Of a DNA stretch of 64,000 bases, positions 61,496 through 64,000 are shown one piece after another. A program made the translations under genes and the position numbers. The notes beneath the pieces were generated by a model. The model did not search any database and was not told the origin of the DNA. It was given only the letters and a program-made list of their open reading frames with translations. This DNA comes from JALCLA01 sp965653565. GTDB lineage: Bacteria; Pseudomonadota; Gammaproteobacteria; Xanthomonadales; Xanthomonadaceae. Numbering within the stretch: the first letter of the stretch is position 1; every line of letters begins with the position of its first letter. The stretch is from NCBI GenBank assembly GCA_965653565.1, contig CBFHAI010000015.1, positions 29,086-93,085 of the forward strand, in the 5' to 3' direction.

Positions 61496-62893
61496 TCAAT
61501 CGCCGCCACCGCCGCCGCAACCGCCGCAACTGCTGCCGCCGCCCGAATCGGAGCTGCCCGAGTCCGAGCTCGAACTGCTCGAGTCGGACGATGACGTCGA
61601 CGATGAAGACGACGGCGCACGCAGATCGTGGTAACTCGCCAGCGCCGTGCCCGCCAGCACCGCGGTGCCGGTGAGCGCAACGGCGAGCGCGAGTTGTTCG
61701 CCCGTCGCATGGCGACCGGGCGCCGTGGCGCGCAGGCGCGCGAGCTCGCTGCTGCCCGCACGCGTGCGGCCGGGCCGCGCGAAATACTGGCACAGCGCGA
61801 ACACGGCCGTGATGACGGTGAGCACGACCAGTATCGTCACCGGCACATCGCGATAGATGCCGACACCGATCTTCGCCACGCCGAACGCCGCCAGCGCCGC
61901 CGCCGGCAACGCGCTGCGCGCAGCGACGCGATGCGCGACTTCCGCCGGAAACCAGAATCCGCGCCGCTCCAGCCCGGTGCGCACCGGCTCCACCGCGCGC
62001 GTTGCCTTGCCGATCGACTGCGTCACGCTGCTGCCGGCGTCGAGCGCATTGGCGACCGCCCGCCAGGTCGGCTCCAGTTGACTGGTGTGCCGGGTGTGGC
62101 CGAAACGCTTGCGCGATGCATCCCACGCCAACGCACCGCGCCGATGCAGATCGGCGACCGCGGTATCGACGACGCGGGTCGGTCCACCGGCGAGATAAGC
62201 GATTTCCGCCGTGCTCATTTCGCCGGTGCTGCGCGGCGCCGGTTGCAACTGGTGACGCAACACGGCGCGCAGCAGCAGGCTCACGACGAACACGATCGCC
62301 ATCAGCGTCAGATACAGCGAGAGAAATTCCGGGCCGCGCCAATCGAGCGGATTGGCCGGACGGATCGTGGCCCAGGCCAACGCCGGAGACACAGCAGCGG
62401 CCACCAGCATGGCGGCACGCGCGATGCGTTGGCGCAGCGAAGTTTTCTGTCGAGACACCTGTACGGCGGCGTCAGGCCGCGGCCAGATTTCGCGCGGCGC
62501 GGCACCGAAAAAACTTTCGTAATCGGCCAGCGTGCGCGCGTACTGCTCGCGATGACGCGCAACGTCGTGCGCCCCGCCGCCCGGGTTGTGATGCAGGCTG
62601 GTGCCGAGCGCCCGCGGGCAGAAGTCGAGCCAGTAGTCCTGCGTGTGCAATAGATGCAGATGCCACACCGCATCGACCGCCTTGCTCGGCGTCGCTTCAC
62701 TGTTGCCGATGCTTGCGAGGAAAGCGAATCGTCTGTATTCGAGCAGCGCTTTGCGCGCCATCGCCGGCGACCAGCGCTGCTCCCGCCCCAGCCGCGCAAC
62801 GAAAGCGTGCTGCAACGGCCCGCCGATCGGATGTCGCCGGATCTGCGCCCAGCGCGCGCGCAAGGCCGGAGTCCAGGGATCGCGTCGGTTCAT
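61496..62893 (-). CDS. GRDP-like / TIGR04222-type membrane protein with Gly-Cys tail
   Basis: A 465-residue protein. The N-terminal 130 residues resemble the glycine-rich-domain-protein-like family (VDAVWHLHLLHTQDYWLDFC, LGTSLHHNPGGG). Five membrane helices follow in two groups (about 160-215 and 310-430), with the TIGR04222-type domain (EMSTAEIAYLAGGPTRVVDT, VADLHRRGALAW) between them. The end is a Ser/Asp-rich stretch and GGGSSCGGCGGGGGD. TIGR04222 proteins usually end in such a Gly/Cys tail. Function is unknown. It shares strand with the giant gene but is 264 bases away, with a palindrome between. Confidence 0.78.
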   Translation of the reverse strand: MNRRDPWTPALRARWAQIRRHPIGGPLQHAFVARLGREQRWSPAMARKALLEYRRFAFLASIGNSEATPSKAVDAVWHLHLLHTQDYWLDFCPRALGTSLHHNPGGGAHDVARHREQYARTLADYESFFGAAPREIWPRPDAAVQVSRQKTSLRQRIARAAMLVAAAVSPALAWATIRPANPLDWRGPEFLSLYLTLMAIVFVVSLLLRAVLRHQLQPAPRSTGEMSTAEIAYLAGGPTRVVDTAVADLHRRGALAWDASRKRFGHTRHTSQLEPTWRAVANALDAGSSVTQSIGKATRAVEPVRTGLERRGFWFPAEVAHRVAARSALPAAALAAFGVAKIGVGIYRDVPVTILVVLTVITAVFALCQYFARPGRTRAGSSELARLRATAPGRHATGEQLALAVALTGTAVLAGTALASYHDLRAPSSSSSTSSSDSSSSSSDSGSSDSGGGSSCGGCGGGGGD

Positions 62894-62940
62894 GGCGTGC
62901 TCCTTAAATCTCTGGATGTCTTTTGGATTCGAAGCGTTTG

Positions 62941-62962
62941 GATCGGGAATCGGGAATCGGGA
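62941..62962. repeat. Partial GGGAATCGGG dispersed repeat
   Basis: Two and a half direct units of ATCGGGA in GATCGGGAATCGGGAATCGG, without the opposite arm. Same family as 24231-24314 and 52041-52171. It lies between divergent genes. Confidence 0.5.
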
Positions 62963-63131
62963 AATTTTTCGCCGCGAGATCGCTTGCGCGATGCCTCCGC
63001 AATGCGATCAGTGTCGCGCAGAAGCATGTCGGCCGCTCGATCCAACGGCAATTCCGCCGGCCCGAGGCCAGACGCGACCGCCCTCGGCCAAATGTTACAC
63101 TCCACCGCATCGCCCCGCGAGGAAAAGTGCC

Positions 63132-63806
63132 ATGCGCGCCATCCGTCCGCTATTGCTCGGGGCATCGCTCGCCCTCGCCGCCCCGGCCCACGCCTCCTTC
63201 CACTTCATGCAGATCGAACAGGCGATCGGCGGCGTCGACGGCGACACCACGCAGCAGGCTGTGCAACTGCGCATGCGCTTCGACGGCCAGGATCAGTTGC
63301 AACTTTCGCGACTCGTGGTGCGCGATGCCGCCGGGCAGAACCCGATAACGCTGATCGACATGACGACCACCGTCGGCATCGACACCGCCGGCTCGCGCGT
63401 GCTGATCGCGACGCCGGATTTCATCGCCGCCCAAGCCGCCACCGCCGATTTCACGATGGCTGCAATTCCGGCGTCTTACCTCGCCGCCGGCGCACTTTCC
63501 TTCGAACAGGACAACGGCCAGGTGCTGTGGCTGCTCGCCTGGGGCGGCGCCGGCTACACCGGCCCCGCCACCGGCGCCACCACCAACGACGCCGACGGCA
63601 ACTTCGCACCGCCATTCGGCGCAGCGCTGCCTTCGGCTTCGACGCAAGCCTTGCTTTTCACCGGCGCGGCGACTGCGATGAGTACGACGAATGCAGCCGA
63701 TTACGCGCTGACCGCGGGTGCTGCGCAGTTCAGCAACAATGCCGGGGGGAGCGTTACGGTGAGTGTGTCGGAGTTTATTTTTGGGGATGGGTTTGAGGGG
63801 TTGTAG
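63132..63806 (+). CDS. Small secreted protein with GFE tail
   Basis: A 224-residue protein with signal peptide (MRAIRPLLLGASLALAAPAHA). The mature part starts SFHFMQIEQAIGGVDGD and contains beta-rich stretches (TQQAVQLRMRFDGQDQLQLS, GRVLI-type; here AGSRVLIATPDF). It ends VSEFIFGDGFEGL, the best example of the shared tail. GAGGAAAAG precedes the ATG at 63132. Similar proteins are known to me only as hypothetical in Xanthomonadales. It probably is an extracellular or outer-surface protein. Confidence 0.78.
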   Translation: MRAIRPLLLGASLALAAPAHASFHFMQIEQAIGGVDGDTTQQAVQLRMRFDGQDQLQLSRLVVRDAAGQNPITLIDMTTTVGIDTAGSRVLIATPDFIAAQAATADFTMAAIPASYLAAGALSFEQDNGQVLWLLAWGGAGYTGPATGATTNDADGNFAPPFGAALPSASTQALLFTGAATAMSTTNAADYALTAGAAQFSNNAGGSVTVSVSEFIFGDGFEGL

Positions 63807-63848
63807 CGAAGGGTCAACTTTTTTGGCAGATCGCTCACTCCTTTCGTC

Positions 63849-63893
63849 ATTCCCGCTCAGGCGGGAATCCAGTGACTTTGAAGCGGTCCGCTT
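63849..63893. repeat. R2 dispersed hairpin plus small palindrome
   Basis: ATTCCCGCTCAGGCGGGAAT (63849-63868) is a perfect hairpin with a four-base loop, followed by AAGCGGTCCGCTT (63881-63893). It lies 43 bases after the stop of the GFE-tail gene and may end its transcript. The remaining bases to the window end hold no gene I can support. Confidence 0.6.
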
Positions 63894-64000
63894 CTCTCTT
63901 GTTTGATGATGCGACTTCGCGAGTTTCGTCCCCCTCAGCGGGGGCCGAGTCACTTTCTTTGCTTGTGTGTATGGACCGGACACATCGCTGACAGGTGTGC

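Noticed and set aside
63965..64000. ATGGACCGGACACATCGCTGACAG-like end resembling an IS481-type terminus
   Set aside because: Only 36 bases are in the window and no transposase is visible. I recall similar IS leaders but cannot support an element here.

Overview
The window reads as chromosome of a high-GC gammaproteobacterium, most likely Lysobacterales (Xanthomonadales), perhaps Rhodanobacteraceae. This is inferred from the lipoprotein and signal-peptide style, the SdrD/GEVED giant surface protein, delta-60 repeat proteins, ADOP-type permease and dispersed short repeats. No rRNA, tRNA, CRISPR array or complete insertion sequence was recognised.

Layout. 0-2.1 kb: a small hydrophilic protein, a degenerate REC-GGDEF protein and a general-stress PNPOx-like protein. 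2.6-14.1 kb: a large redox locus. It holds a haem lipoprotein, an FAD-sorbitol-dehydrogenase-type small subunit, a GMC dehydrogenase with Fe-S type cysteines, a second paralogous haem lipoprotein, a multicopper oxidase, and (after a convergent outer-membrane protein) a 1028-residue six-haem cytochrome. The first lipoprotein gene and the six-haem gene share a palindromic site at equal distance from a candidate -10 box. 14.3-18.1 kb: an island-like block with a DUF262 + HEPN pair (probable defence), a tiny Cys/His protein, an Ash-like leader, and unknowns. 18.1-20.3 kb: a translationally coupled operon of transglutaminase-like, secreted RHS-tail and pentapeptide proteins.

20.5-31.6 kb: DUF1877, membrane protein, alpha-carbonic anhydrase, methyltransferase, GNAT, ADOP permease, delta-60 protein, and a three-gene coupled operon (two-TM protein, Lgt-like, Tes-like radical SAM) suggesting membrane-lipid modification. 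31.7-38.2 kb: polytopic membrane protein, GST-ArsR-SRPBCC operon with a candidate operator over the ribosome binding site and an apparent frameshift, and a haem-binding HzsA-like secreted protein. 38.6-51.9 kb: Ser/Thr kinase plus ECF sigma factor, delta-60 proteins, DUF3667, metalloprotease-TPM lipoprotein, subtilase and a FemAB-like protein. 52.2-63.8 kb: a 3017-residue DUF11/SdrD/GEVED protein with an IPATG tail, a GRDP/TIGR04222-type membrane protein and a small secreted protein.

Cross-cutting signals. Five otherwise unrelated exported proteins end in the same short tail, consensus [hydrophobic]-F/L-x-D/N/H-G-F-E, and a sixth has a degenerate form. I know of no named sorting family for it. 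Three families of dispersed hairpin repeats lie between genes.
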